From: Doris montereyensis
Lineage: Eukaryota; Mollusca; Gastropoda; Nudibranchia; Dorididae
Length of the DNA: 64,000 nt
Direction: 5' to 3'
NCBI GenBank assembly: GCA_037039925.1
Contig: JAXRKP010000595.1
Coordinates: 198,553 to 262,552 of the forward strand
The position numbers and the translations under genes are program-made. Under the pieces are notes generated by a model. That model worked only from the letters and a program-made list of their open reading frames with translations. It did not search any database and had not been told where the DNA came from. Shown here piece after piece: positions 28,601-38,911 of this stretch. Within the stretch, counting starts at the first letter, position 1, and the number at the start of each line of letters is the position of its first letter.

Positions 28601-30500
28601 GTTTTTCATCTCATAGTGAATCTCAAGTTCATATCATGAGCAATAATTAAATTTGGTGAAATTGTTGCTTTCTGGCTACATAATTTCTCCTATGTTTAAG
28701 AATTCCCACTTACTAAAGAGGTCCAGTGTTCTGATTTTTGTAGGGCAGTTAGTCCTAAGATCATAGATCACAGTAAAAGAGAAAAATTTGGAATACTGTT
28801 TTTCATCTTACAGTTAATTTCAAGCTCATGTCATGACCATTAATTATAATGGTTAAAATTGTTGGTTTTTCGCTACATTATTTCTCCTATGTTTGATATT
28901 TCCCACTTACTAAAAAGGTTTAGAGTTCTGATTTTTCTAGGACAGTTAGTCCTATGCTCATAGATGACATTAAAAGAAACAGATTTAAAATATGTTTTTC
29001 ATCTTACAGTTTATCTCAAGCTCATATCATGACCATGAATTAAAATTGTTGAAATTGTTGCTTTTTGGCTACATCATTTATGTTATGTTTAAGATTTCCC
29101 ACTAACTAAAAAGGTTTAGACGTCTTATTTTTCTTGGACAGGTAGTCCTCAGCTCACAGATGACATCAAAACATAAATATTTAGAATATTGTTTTTCATC
29201 TTACAGTTAATCTCAAGCTCATGACGTGACCATGACTTAAAATATTTCAAATGATTGCATTTTGGCTACATTACTTCTCCTATTTCCCACTTACTAAAAA
29301 GGTCTAGAGGTCTCATTTTTTTAGCTCAGCTCATAGATGACAGAAAAAGAGAAAGATTTGGAATGTTTTCATCTTACAGTTAATTTCAAGCTCATGTCAA
29401 GACCATTAATTAAAATTGTTGAAATTGTTGCTTTTTGGCTACATTTTTCCTCCTATGTTTAAAATTTCCCACTTACTAAACAGGTCTAGAGTTCTGATTT
29501 TTTAGGACAGTTAGTCGTCAGATCACAGATGACGATACAAAAAAACCATTTAGAATATTGTTTTTCATCTTACAGTTAATCTCAAGCTCATGTCATGATC
29601 ATTAAATAAAATGGTTAAAATTGTTGCTTTTTGACTACATCATTTGTATGATGTGTAAGATTTCACACTTACTAAAAAGGTCTAGAGTTCTGATTTTTCT
29701 AGGACAGTTAGTCCTATGCATATAGATGACATTAAAAGAGAACGATTTGAAATATTGTTTTTCATCCTACAGGTAATCTCAAGCTCATATCATGATCCTG
29801 AATTATAATTTTTGAAATTGTTGCTTTTTGGCTACATCATTTCTCCTATGTTTAAGATTTCCACTGACTAAAAAAGGTGTAGAGGTCTGATTTTTCTATG
29901 ACAGGTAGTCGTCAGTTTATAGATGACAGTAAAACAGAAATATATAGAATATTGTTTATAGATGACAGTAAAAGTGAAAGATTTCGGTATATGTTTTTCA
30001 TCTTCCAGTTAATCTCTAGCTCATATCATGACCATTAATTAAAATTGTTAAAATTGTAGCTTTTTGGCTACATTATTTCTCCTATGTTTAAAATTTCCAA
30101 CTTACTAAAAAGGTCTAGAGGTCTCATTTTCTACGACAGGTAGTCCTAAGCTCATAGACGACAGTAAAATCGAAAGATTTCGGAATATATTTTTTATCTT
30201 GTTAATCTCCAGCTCACATTATGACCATTTATTAAAATTGTTGAAATTGTTGCTTTTTGGCTACATCATTTCTCCTACGTTTACAATTTCCCACTTACTA
30301 AAAAGGTCCAGTGTTCTGAATTTTCTAGGACAGTTAGTCCTAAGCTCATAGATTAGAGTAAAAGAGAAAGATTTGGAATACTGTTTTTCATCTTACAGTT
30401 AAAAGTTCTTGTCATGACCATTAATTAGAATTGTGAAAATGTTTGGTTTTTGGCTACATTATTTCTCCTATGTTTAAAGTTTCACACTTACTAAAAAAGG

Positions 30501-33500
30501 TCTAGAGTTCTGATTTTTTTCTAGGACAGTTAGTCCTCATGTTCATAGATGACTGTAAAAGAGAAAGATTTGGAATATGTTTTTCATCTTCCAGTTAATC
30601 TCCAACTCATATCATGACCATTAATTCAAATTGTTAAAATTATTGTTTTTTTCTATATCAATTCTCCTACGTTTAAAATTTCCCACTTTAGGTTTAGAGT
30701 TCTTGATTTTCTAGGACAGTTAGTCCTCAGGTCATAGATGACAGTAAAAGAAAGATTTGGAATATCTGTTTTTATCTTACAGTTAATCTCAAGCTCATAT
30801 CATGACCATGAATTAAAATTTACAATTGTTGTTTTTGGCTACATTTTTCTCCTATGTTTTAAAATTTGACTTACTAAAAAGGTCTAGAGTTCTGATTTTC
30901 TAGGACAGTTAGTCCTTAGATGACGTTAAAACAGAAAGATTTGGAATACATTTTCCATCTTCAATTAATCTCAAGCTCATGTCATGACCATTAATTAAAA
31001 TTGTAAAATTGTTGTTTTTTCGTCATCATTTCTGTAAAAAGTTTCCCACTTACTATGATTTTTCTAGGACAGTTAGCCACTCAGCACATAGATGACAGTA
31101 AAGAAAAGATTTGGAATACGTTTTTCATCTTACAGTTAATCTCAAGCTCATATCATGACCATTAATTAAAATTGGTAAAATTGTTGGTTTTTGGTTACAT
31201 TTTTCTCCTATGTTTAAATTTTCCACTTACTAAAAAAGGTCTAAAGTTCTGAATTTTTCTAGGATAGTTAGTCCTAACCTCATAGATGACAGTAAAGAGA
31301 AAGATTTGGAATATGTTTTTATCTTACAGTTAATCTCAGTTTCATGTCATGACCATTAATTAAAATGGGTAAAATTTTGGTTTTTTGGCAATCACATTTT
31401 TGCCTATGTTTAAGAATTCCCATTTACTAAAAGGGTCTAGAGTTCTGATTTTTCTAGGACAGTTAGTCCTCACTCTTAGATGACAGTAAAGACAAAATGA
31501 TTTGAATATTGTTTCATTTTACAGTTAATCTCAAGCTCATATCATGACCATTAATTAAAATGGCTAAAATTGTTGCTTTTTGGCTACATTTTTCTCCTAT
31601 GTTTAAAATTTCCCACTTACTAAAAAGGTCTAGAGTTCTGATTTTTCTAGGACAGTTAGTCCTCAGCTCATAGATGACAGTAAAACAAAATATTTAGAAT
31701 AGTCTTACAGTTAATCTCAGAAAGCTCATGTCATGACCATTAAATAAAATTGGAAAAATTGTTGCTTTTGGCTACATCATTTCTCTTATGTTTAAAATTT
31801 CCCACTTACTAAAAAGGTCCAGAAATTTTTCTAGGATTTTAGTCCTAAGCTCAAAGGATGACAGTAAAGAGAAAAGATTTTAATATGTTTTCATCTTGAA
31901 TAAGTTAATCTCCAGCTCATATCATGACCATTAATTAAAATTGTTGAAATTGTTGCTTTTTAGCTAAATCATTTCTCCTATGTTTAAAATTTCCCACTTA
32001 CTAAAAAAGAAGGTCTGATTTTTCTGGGACATTAGTCCTAGCTCATAGATGACAGTAAAAGAGAAAGATTTGAAATGACAGTTAAATAGACAAATTTGGA
32101 ATATTTTTTATCTTACAGTTAATCTCAAGCTCATATCATGACCATTAATTAAAATTGTTGAAATTGTTGGTTTTTGGCTACATTTTTCTCCTATGTTTAA
32201 ATTTCCCACTTACTAAAAAAGGTCTAAAATTCTGATTTTCTAGGACAGTTAGTCCTCAGCTCATAGATGACAGCAAAGAAAAGATTTGGAATATCTGTTT
32301 TTCATCTTACAGTTAATTTCAAGCTCATGTCACGACCATTAATTAAAATGGTTAAAATTGTTGTTTTTGGCTACATCATTTCTCCTATGTTTAAAATTTC
32401 CCTCTTACTTAAAAAGGTCAGAGTTTCTGATTTTTAGGACAGTTTCTTAACTCATAGATAAGGTAAAAGAGAAAGATTTGAATATTTTTTCATCTTCCAG
32501 TTAATCTCCATCCCATGACCATTCTGTTAAAATTGTTGCTTTTTGGCTTTTCTCCTATGTTTAAAATTTCCCTCTTACTAAAAAGGTCTAGAGATCTTTT
32601 TTTCTAAGACAGTTAGTAGTTAACTCATAGATGACAGTAAAAGACAAATTTGGAATACATTTTTCATCTTACAATTAAAACTCATATCATGAATTAATTT
32701 TAGCTAATATCTTTGTTTTAAAAGGTCTAGAGTTCTGATTTTTCAGTTAGTCCAGTTACAGATGAGGTATTCGAATATTTTTTCATCTTTAATCATGATG
32801 ACCATTAATTAAAATGGGTAAAATTGTTTTTGCTACTTTTTTTCGCCGATGTTTAAAATTTCCCACTTACTAAAAAGGTCTAGAGTTCTGAATTTTCTAG
32901 GACAGTTAGTCCTCCATTATGACAGTGACAAATTTGGAAATATGTTTCATCTTACAGTTAATCTTCAGCTCATGTCATGACCATTAATTAAAATTGGTAA
33001 AATTGTTTGTTTTTTGGCTACATTTTTTCCTATGTTTAAAATTTCCCACTTACTAAAAAGGTCTAGAGTTCTCATTTTCTAGGACAGTTAGTCCTCAACT
33101 CATAGATGACATTACAAGAGAAAGATTTGGAATATTGTTTTTCATCTTAGTTAATCTCAAGCTCATATCATGCCAATGAAAAAGAGAAATTGTTGCTTTT
33201 TGTTACATCATTTCTGTTATTTCAAAAGATTTACCACTTACTAAAAGGTCTTTATTTTTTAGGACAGTTAGTTTTAAGCTCATAGATGAAGTAAAGAAGA
33301 AGATTTGGAATAATGTTTTTCATCTTAAAGTTAATTTCAAGCTCATGACCATTAATTAAAATTGTTGAAATTGTTGAAATCATTTTTCCCTTGTTTAAAA
33401 TTGACCACTTACTAAAAAGGTCTAGAGTTCTGACTTTTCTACATAGTTCAGTTCGTAGATGACAGTAAACAGAAAGATTTAGAATAGTTTTTCATCTGAT

Positions 33501-34150
33501 ATTTCCAAGCTCATATCAGGACTATTAATTAAAAAAATTGTTGCTTTTTACTATCATTTCTGTTGCTCTTTAAGATTTCCCTTACTAAAGGTCCAGAGTT
33601 CTAATTTTCGAGGAATTAGTTAGTCTAGATGACTAAGATTTGGAATAATCATAGATTTCAAGCTCATGTTGACCATTAATTAGAATGGTTAAGAATTATT
33701 TGGTTTTTTGTCTACATTTTTCTCCTATGTTTACAAGAATAGTTTCTGATTTTTAGGTTTAATTCCTAACATAATAGAAATTTAATATATTTCATCAGTT
33801 TGATTCAAACTCATGACCATTAATTAATTAAAATTTGTTGAAATTTTTGCTAAATTTCTAGGACAATTAGTCCTGAGCTCATTGATGACAAAAACAAATT
33901 GAATTATTGTTTTATCTTACAGTTATGTTTAAGATTAATTCATTTACTAAAGAGATTTCTAAAAAGTTCTGATTTTCTAGACAGTTAGTCTCAGTCATAG
34001 ATCTTAGATGACAGTTTTCGTCTTACAGAATGACATTAATTGAAATATTGTTTTTTTATCTTACAGTCAATACTAAAAAACGATCTAGAGTCTCAATTTT
34101 CAAGGATAATTAGCCTGCTCATAGATGAGTTAAAGAATAAGATTTAGAAA
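30501..34150. repeat. Decayed satellite segment
   Basis: The same satellite continues, but units are progressively shortened by many small deletions. From about 32.4 to 34.15 kb whole landmark blocks are missing. For example, the unit near 32.69-32.76 kb keeps only fragments of its landmarks, and 33.75-34.08 kb retains isolated pieces such as AATTAATTAAAATT and TAGACAGTTAGTC. Orientation does not change. No gene or other element is visible in the gaps: the losses are deletions within satellite sequence rather than replacements by foreign DNA. Confidence 0.88.
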
Positions 34151-35733
34151 TGGATGAAATTGTTCAAAAACGGTTTTTTGAAGTTTCACATTATTTCTCC
34201 TATGTTTAAAATTTACTCTACTATAAAGGTCTAGAGTTCTGATTTTCTAAGACATGTGTCCTCATTCAAAGATGATAGTAAAACAGAAATATTTAGAATA
34301 TTGTTTTTTGTCTTACAGTTAATCCTAAAGCTCATGTCATGACCATTAATTAAAATTGGTTAAAATTGCTTTTTTGTTGCTACATCATTTTCTCTTATGT
34401 TTAAAGTTTCATTTAAAAAGGTATTTTCTAATTTTTCTAGGACATTTAGTCCTAAGCTCAAGGATGACAGTAAAAGAGAAAGATTTGGAATACATTTTTC
34501 ATCTTACAGTTAATCTCAACCTCTTATCATGACCATGAATTAATGTTGAAATTGTTTTTTTTGGCTACATCATTTCTCCATGTTTAAGAATTCTACCACT
34601 TTAAAGAGGATCTAAATTCTGATTTTTCTAGGACAATTAGTCCTCAGCTCGGAAGATGATAGATGACAATAAAAGAGAAAGATTTGGAATATGTTTTTCA
34701 TCTTCCAGTTAATGTGAAGCTCATATCATGACCATTAATTAAAATTGTTAAAATTGTTGTTTTTTGGCTACATCATTTCTCCTATGTTTTAAAATTTCCC
34801 AAATACTAAAAAGATCTAAAATTCTGAATTTTCTAGGACAGTTAGTCCTAAGCTCACAGATGACAGCAAAAGAGAAAGATTTGGAATATGTTTTTCATCT
34901 TCAGTTAATCTCAAGCTCATGTCATTACTATTAATTAGAATGGTTAAAATTGTTGGTTTTTGGCTACTATTTTTTCCTATGTTTAAGATTTCCCACTTAC
35001 TAAAAAGGTCCAGAGTTCTGACTTTTCTAGGACAGTTAGTCCTTAGTTCATAGATGACGGTAAAAGAGAAATATTTAGAATATTGGTTTTTTTATCTTCA
35101 AGTTAATTTCAAGTTCATATCATGACCATTAAATAAAATTGTTGAAATTGTGATTTTTGGCTACATCATTTCTCCTATGTTTAAGAATTCCACTTACTAA
35201 AGAGCTCAAGAGTTCATATTTTTATAGGACAGTTAGTCCTCAGTCATAGATGACAGTAAACAGAAAAAAGATTTGAATATCTGTTTTTGAATCTTACAGT
35301 TAATTTCAAATTCATATCATGACAATTTATTAAAATGGTAAAATTGTTGGTTTTTGGCTACAATTTTTCTCCTATGTTTAAAGTTTCCGACTTACTAAAA
35401 AGGTCTAGAGGTCTGATTTTTCTACGACAGTTAGTCCTAAGCTCATGGATGACAGTAAAAGAGAAAGATTGAGAATACTGTTTTTCATCTTACAGTTAAT
35501 TGCAAGCTGATGTCATGACCATTAATTAAAATGGGTAAAATAGATGGTTTTTTCGTTACATTTTTCTTCTATTTTTAAAATTTCCCACTGACTAAAAAGG
35601 TTTACAGTTCTGATTTTTCTAAGACACTTAGTCCTATGCTCATAGACCAGAGTAAAAGAGAAAGATTTGCAATATTGTTTTTTAATCTTACAGTTAATCC
35701 AAGCTCAGTATCATGACCATTAATTAAAATGAG
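34151..35733. repeat. 196-bp satellite, diverged units left of the transposon
   Basis: About eight recognisable units in the same orientation as the rest of the array. They end inside a monomer at TCATGACCATTAATTAAAAT followed by G(AG), where the transposon begins. The missing continuation (GGGTAAAA...TGTTGG) resumes in register at about 38913, so the insertion did not delete satellite sequence. Confidence 0.93.
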
Positions 35734-35764
35734 GTGTGACGGTCTGACTAAACCCTCCGATGTC
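35734..35764 (+). repeat. Left terminal inverted repeat
   Basis: The outer end reads GTGTGACGG, then TCTGACTAAACCC, then TCCGATGTC. Compared with the reverse complement of the right end it has two extra outer bases, one A/G difference, a T/G difference and one missing G. The 16-base core CGGTCTGACTAAACCC is identical. The exact first base is uncertain by one to three positions. Confidence 0.88.
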
Positions 35765-36467
35765 TCAAAAATATGGATTTCTAGTTGAGTATGTATGAAA
35801 GTATCTCAGATCTTGTTGATTAAAATGTTTTTAGAATTTTTTATCTCAATTAGGGACGAAATGACAAATTTCATATCGACGGTCACAAAACAAGAAGACG
35901 AGAAAAACGCATTTAAAGTTTTACGTCTTTTTTTAAAAATTTTCAGCTTGAAAACATACTTATCAAAGCCAAGAATTTTTAAAAGTACTTTAAATCAATT
36001 ATGTAGACTGAGAGTTATAAAAAATGTAAAATGCAAAATTTAAAAGTAATTTTAGCTTGATAAACACATAAATAATGCAACTGGAATCGAAAATGCAAAT
36101 CGTGGAAATGCACAAATAATTGGGATAACTGCATCTCTGTAAACTTTTGAGAATTTTAAAGCAGTATGGAATAATAATATAATAACAATACAGATTGTTT
36201 CTTTTACAATAGGCAAAATGAGAGTTTTCTTGTTTAAAATTCATATGGAATATTTAAGTAAAATTATAATTACATTACAGACAAAATTTATTAAAAAAAT
36301 TTTTTTAAAAACATTATGACTTTACATGATCTCATCCTTACACACATACACACAAGACTTCAGTGCCATTATTAAAATGATTAAATTTATAAGCTAAGGT
36401 TATACAACATATTGAAAGCATCGCCCATACAAAGGAAAAAAGATAATCCAATGAGAAAGCTAACTTT
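35765..36467. other. Transposon 3' noncoding region
   Basis: AT-rich sequence between the left terminal repeat and the last recognisable codon of the minus-strand pseudogene. It has open frames of 82 codons on the plus strand (35795-36043) and 81 codons on the minus strand (35999-36244). Both have biased, low-complexity composition and no recognisable motif, and I regard them as chance frames. A short imperfect CA run lies near 36340-36355. A possible minus-strand polyadenylation signal is listed separately. Confidence 0.6.
36287..36292 (-). promoter_or_regulatory. Possible polyadenylation signal (AATAAA)
   Basis: TTTATT on the plus strand reads AATAAA on the minus strand, about 175 bases downstream of the last stop of the pseudogene frame. 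In sequence this AT-rich such hexamers arise often by chance, so only its position supports the call. Confidence 0.2.
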
Positions 36468-37147
36468 TTAACCCCCCTGTTTATATTTCTTGACTCCACG
36501 ACGTGGTACTTTCCATGGAGGTGCCTGTGTTGTTTCTTCTTCACTATCAGAATTATGCCCTGCACCTAAAACAGGCCTTGGCAATGCAGGCAATGGTGTT
36601 AATAAATCTTGAATCCAGGCCTCATCGTTGAGATAAATGGCAAAAGTTCTTGTCACAGGCGCGTGAATGTCCTGTACGTAACTGCTCTAATCTGAGAAAC
36701 AGTGCAGCTTGAGACATAAAAGTCAAATACTGTCTTTTTTGTACAATTTGTAGGTAATCTCACATGAGATCTCCGGTGATGATGTGCGACCGGGAAGTGT
36801 GATTGCATGGACTTCTGCATAATTAACAATAAAATCTACAACAGCTTTAGTTTCATCAAATGGGAGACCATGCTTTGATCTACGTCTTTTCCCTTTATGT
36901 GGGCGAGCTTCAATTCCAGCCGCTTTATAATGAGCTAATAAACTATTTAATTTATGCTGTCCTATTCCATGTATGTACTTAAAACATCCCTACAAATTTT
37001 GAAGCTGTGAAAATAAAAATCTGTCTATGTGCTTTTCGTTCTGTCTGATGTTTGTGTGATCTTTGTTGCGTGTGATGTAATATGAATGCCACATGATATC
37101 TGAGCGAGTATGGAAATGTCTAATTCTTCACGAGTCATTTCAAGGCA
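36468..37147 (-). pseudogene. Exon 4, transposase-like N-terminal region plus tail
   Basis: The exon begins after GACTTCAG and holds the recognisable protein. Order of conserved pieces: MTREELD (37138 downward), a region broken by a TAG at 37025-37027, KICR, a frameshift, CFKYIHGIG, GIEARPHKGKRRRSKHGLPF, LPGR (near 36792), a frameshift, TKKTVFDFYVSSC, AVTYRTFTRL, TGA in place of Trp, then ELLPFISTMRPGF. Beyond about 36600 a different frame gives a Pro- and acid-rich tail (RPVLGAGHNSDSEEETTQAP, ending GVKKYKQGG and TAA at 36468-36470). This looks like a protein C-terminus joined close to the N-terminal domain, so the central catalytic part is probably deleted. The tail frame belonging to the same protein is inference. 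Confidence 0.7.
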
Positions 37148-37217
37148 CTGAAGTCTATGACTTCTTTAAATCATAACTTAAAACCTTTTGAAACACTAGC
37201 TACCATCATACAACTTG

Positions 37218-37238
37218 CACACACACACACACACACAC
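37218..37238. repeat. CA dinucleotide microsatellite
   Basis: About ten uninterrupted CA units lie in the intron before exon 4. Together with the surrounding AT-rich intron they mark the sequence as eukaryotic. Confidence 0.95.
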
Positions 37239-37296
37239 TCTTAATTGACGGATAGTAGGATGTCCTGATTGGCTGTCATCTGACACATACATTTAC

Positions 37297-37341
37297 AGGA
37301 TTGACTGCCTCGGACAGGTCTTCAATGGAGTGAACAGCCCT
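37297..37341 (-). pseudogene. Exon 3 of the transposon gene
   Basis: A 45-base exon between TCTACAG and GTAAATG encodes RAVHSIEDLSEAVNP in phase 0 with exons 2 and 4. The smooth join FDSM-RAVHSIEDLSEAVNP-CLEMTREELD, with intact splice borders, is the best support for the exon model. It could still be a chance frame given its length. Confidence 0.55.
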
Positions 37342-37665
37342 CTGTAGATGATAATGATAAAGAACGAAAAAGATTAGCTACCATAGGAAAATAATCTAGA
37401 GTAACTATTATTACTATTAGAGACTTACAGATGAAAAAAAAAGTTTCATGATATGAATCAACAATACCTCAACGTAACACTCCTCCATGAACGATAAAGA
37501 AACAAAATTAATTTGTTACCTCAGGAAGTATTTTTTCTGGTAATTATTATTAAAAGGCTAGGGTTTTAAAATTACCAACGATACAGGACATCTAGGATAC
37601 AAATTGTAAGTTTTTGTTGCATTGATAGCCAATTACAGCTTGATCCTGACATTGTCTCAACTCAC

Positions 37666-37736
37666 CATCGAATCAAAGCCACTTGTGCTTGATGTCTCAG
37701 CCGTTAGAGTTGAACTGCCCGGCTGTACAAGTTCAT
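37666..37736 (-). pseudogene. Exon 2 of the transposon gene
   Basis: This 71-base exon runs from an AAACAG acceptor to an ATG|GTGAGT donor. Its only frame without a stop reads ELVQPGSSTLTAETSSTSGF then DSM, a Ser/Thr-rich linker. The phase does not join exon 1 exactly (one base too many), which may reflect decay or a misplaced border. It joins exon 3 in phase 0. Confidence 0.55.
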
Positions 37737-37930
37737 CTGTTTAAGAGGAGAGAATTCATTATTAAAGTTTTACAGTGATTTTGATTTAAAGACACAATAG
37801 CATTCAACATGACAACAGTTTCTCAGGGCCCTAAAGGCTATAAAAATGATTTTTCTTTTCAATACAGGCATGATATAATTTAATTTATATTACATGTCTC
37901 TATTAAAAGTATAGTATTATTTCACCCAGT

Positions 37931-37948
37931 TCTAGATCTAGATCTAGA
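37931..37948. repeat. Short TCTAGA repeat
   Basis: Three tandem copies of the palindrome TCTAGA lie in intron 1 of the transposon gene, with another CTAGATC copy about 50 bases further on. TCTAGA is also present in the surrounding satellite monomer, but here the flanks are not satellite. Confidence 0.9.
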
Positions 37949-38045
37949 TTTACATAACCACTCCCTCCATTTATTACATGATTACATCTAACATTATCTA
38001 GATCAAAAATCTAAGTTAATAATGTCAAAGATTTCGTTCCCTTAC

Positions 38046-38295
38046 CTGTGGATGCTGGGTGTGGCAAAGCTTGAGGTCGAGATGGTCTCTGACATCAGTT
38101 TCTTCACTTGAACTTGAACAACTGTCTGTGCCCTCTCTCCTCGTCTCGATCTCCCAAAATAATCGTAAATCAGGCCCTTCAGCTCTGACTCAGGGCCAAT
38201 ACTTGATAAATTAATATCCCTCAACTTGTTGAGGTGAGAATCACCTCTTGTGGACTTGGTCTAGTAACAGTTCGATGTTGAGAAGAAGACGCCAT
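38046..38295 (-). pseudogene. Exon 1 of the transposon gene
   Basis: The ATG at 38293-38295 opens a frame beginning MASSSQHRTVTRPSP. A one-base frameshift near 38250 is needed to continue into the longer frame containing RGDSHLNKLRDINLSSIG, LKGLIYDYFGRSRRGE and AQTVVQVQVKKLMSE, ending SFATPSIHR at a strong CAG|GTAAGG donor (GT at 38045-38044). The low-complexity start and the charged, glutamine- and valine-rich stretch are compatible with a DNA-binding or coiled N-terminus, but I do not recognise a domain. I chose the ATG because it lies upstream of the open frame, and a TATA-like run lies about 55 bases further upstream. The longer frame has no ATG near its upstream end. Confidence 0.6.
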
Positions 38296-38881
38296 CTTTG
38301 TCATTGGTTACGCTTTTACGATGGTCAACTTTTCATAAAAATTACACAATATATATTCAATCTTGTTTTGCAACAAACTACACTGATTTGATAAAATAAT
38401 ACGTTGAAATTATCATAAAACTACTTTAGATTACTGTTTAGCCGTTTTTTATATTTTCCTTGTTAAAAAATTTACATTATTAAAACGAGTCATAACAACT
38501 TTAACAAGACTTGCTTACACAGATGCGCATTAATTCTAGTAGGTTTAGCATGCCTTGTACTATGCGCACATAGTAAACAGAGACAGAGCAAAAAGACGAT
38601 GAAAACGGTATGAGATAGTCCGATGTTTTCATTGATAAATAAAAACGAGGTTGATGTAGACAGTTAGTCCCGTCATGTTAGAAGATTTTGGGATCACCGC
38701 CTTTATAGTTTGCTCACGAGTGAGTGAAGAACATAATTATTTTAAAATATTTAGAGTATGTTTTTCGTGCTAAATCCTCATGATATCGGTGTTGAAATTT
38801 AGAATCCAAAAAAGTAAAAGGTCAAATTGACCCGAAGTCACAATTTTACCTTTTATCACCCGATATCTCCGAAAATTCCTC
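38296..38881. promoter_or_regulatory. Transposon 5' noncoding and promoter region
   Basis: This 0.59 kb region lies between the exon 1 ATG and the right terminal repeat and has no credible open frame. A TATA-like run (AATATATATT, 38348-38357) lies about 55 bases upstream of the ATG on the minus strand. Near the right end there is a short inverted repeat, GGTCAA-A-TTGACC (about 38819-38831), and next to it CACAATTTTACC, whose reverse complement GGTAAAATTGTG resembles the satellite GGTAAAATTGTTGG. Subterminal inverted motifs are common transposase-binding sites, but no function can be shown here. Confidence 0.35.
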
Positions 38882-38911
38882 GACATCCGGCGGGTTTAGT
38901 CAGACCGCCAC
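38882..38911 (-). repeat. Right terminal inverted repeat
   Basis: Reading inward on the minus strand: GTGGCGG, TCTGACTAAACCC, GCCGGATGTC. It pairs with the left end as described there, and the outer boundary is set by the resumption of satellite at GGGTAAAAATGTTGG. Confidence 0.88.

Larger units (their letters stand above)
1..30500. repeat. 196-bp satellite array, diverged left segment
   Basis: This is a head-to-tail tandem array of one AT-rich monomer, all in the same orientation. Landmarks recur in fixed order in nearly every unit: TCATGACCATTAATTAAAAT, then a variable AAATTGTTG pair, GGCTACATCATTTCTCCTATG, TTTCCCACTTACTAAAAAGG, TCTAGAGTTCTGATTTTTC, AGGACAGTTAGTCCT, CATAGATGACAGTAAAAGAG, and CATCTTACAGTTAATCTCAA. 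Units here are often a few bases short of 196 bp because of small deletions, and neighbours differ at many positions. Recurrent local variants include GGTCCAGTGTTCTG, CTCCTACGTTTAAA and CAGTAATACAGAAAG. Length division suggests about 155-160 units; I did not count them individually. No gene is seen in this stretch: the open frames present are 60-73 codons long, follow the monomer, and shift frame at each unit because 196 is not a multiple of three. Confidence 0.97.
36468..38295 (-). pseudogene. Transposon-encoded transposase-like gene, multi-exon, decayed
   Basis: I read a minus-strand gene of at least four exons: 38295-38046, 37736-37666, 37341-37297 and 37147 to about 36468. The three introns have GT-AG borders (GTAAG, GTGAG and GTAAA donors; ACAG, ACAG and TTCAG acceptors). 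The last exon begins CLEMTREELDISIL and continues with HGIGQHKLNSLLAHY, SKHGLPFDETKAVVDF, NYAEVHAITLPGR, then in a shifted frame TKKTVFDFYVSSC and AVTYRTFTRL. From memory this order matches a family of invertebrate transposon-associated proteins whose N-terminal part has a conserved LPGR and a TFxRLW motif. Decay is clear: an in-frame TAG at 37025-37027, frameshifts near 36985 and 36785, and a TGA at 36653-36655 where the family has Trp. No catalytic region follows, so an internal deletion is likely. Neither the family name nor the superfamily is confirmed. Confidence 0.72.
35734..38911 (-). mobile_element. DNA transposon with terminal inverted repeats, decayed copy
   Basis: A 3.18 kb non-satellite segment is bounded by inverted repeats of 30-31 bp, and the satellite continues in register on either side. 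The shared core of both ends is CGGTCTGACTAAACCC, followed by an imperfect CCG and ATGTC. Internally it carries a minus-strand multi-exon pseudogene whose last exon resembles transposon-associated proteins of invertebrates. A possible 4-bp target duplication (TGAG left, TGGG right) fits the termini but has one mismatch. Superfamily is not settled: hAT, P-like, Ginger-like and other terminal-repeat groups cannot be separated because no catalytic domain is readable. Stops and frameshifts in the gene show that this copy is inactive. Strand is given as that of the pseudogene. Confidence 0.9.

Noticed and set aside
1..35733. CRISPR-like regular repeat-spacer array
   Set aside because: The whole 196-base unit is repeated with no unique spacers, and the context is eukaryotic.
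35795..36043. 82-codon plus-strand open frame in the transposon
   Set aside because: It has low-complexity Lys/Phe/Leu/Ile-rich composition from AT-rich DNA and no motif, and it lies on the strand opposite the transposon gene.
35999..36244. 81-codon minus-strand frame, and a hydrophobic frame overlapping it, as a possible membrane protein
   Set aside because: The overlapping hydrophobic frame lacks an ATG and is about 54 codons. T-rich DNA yields Phe/Ile/Leu runs by chance. No family is recognised.
36991..37020. An intron acceptor (TTTTCACAG) inside exon 4 at about 37005
   Set aside because: Family-like residues (DFYFHSFKICR) read straight through this point from the upstream frame, so continuous coding with a later frameshift fits better than an intron border.
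34151..38911. A captured host gene instead of a transposon gene
   Set aside because: The gene lies wholly between matching inverted ends, and its best-preserved exon resembles transposon-associated proteins. A host origin for exon 1 alone remains open and is noted in the findings.
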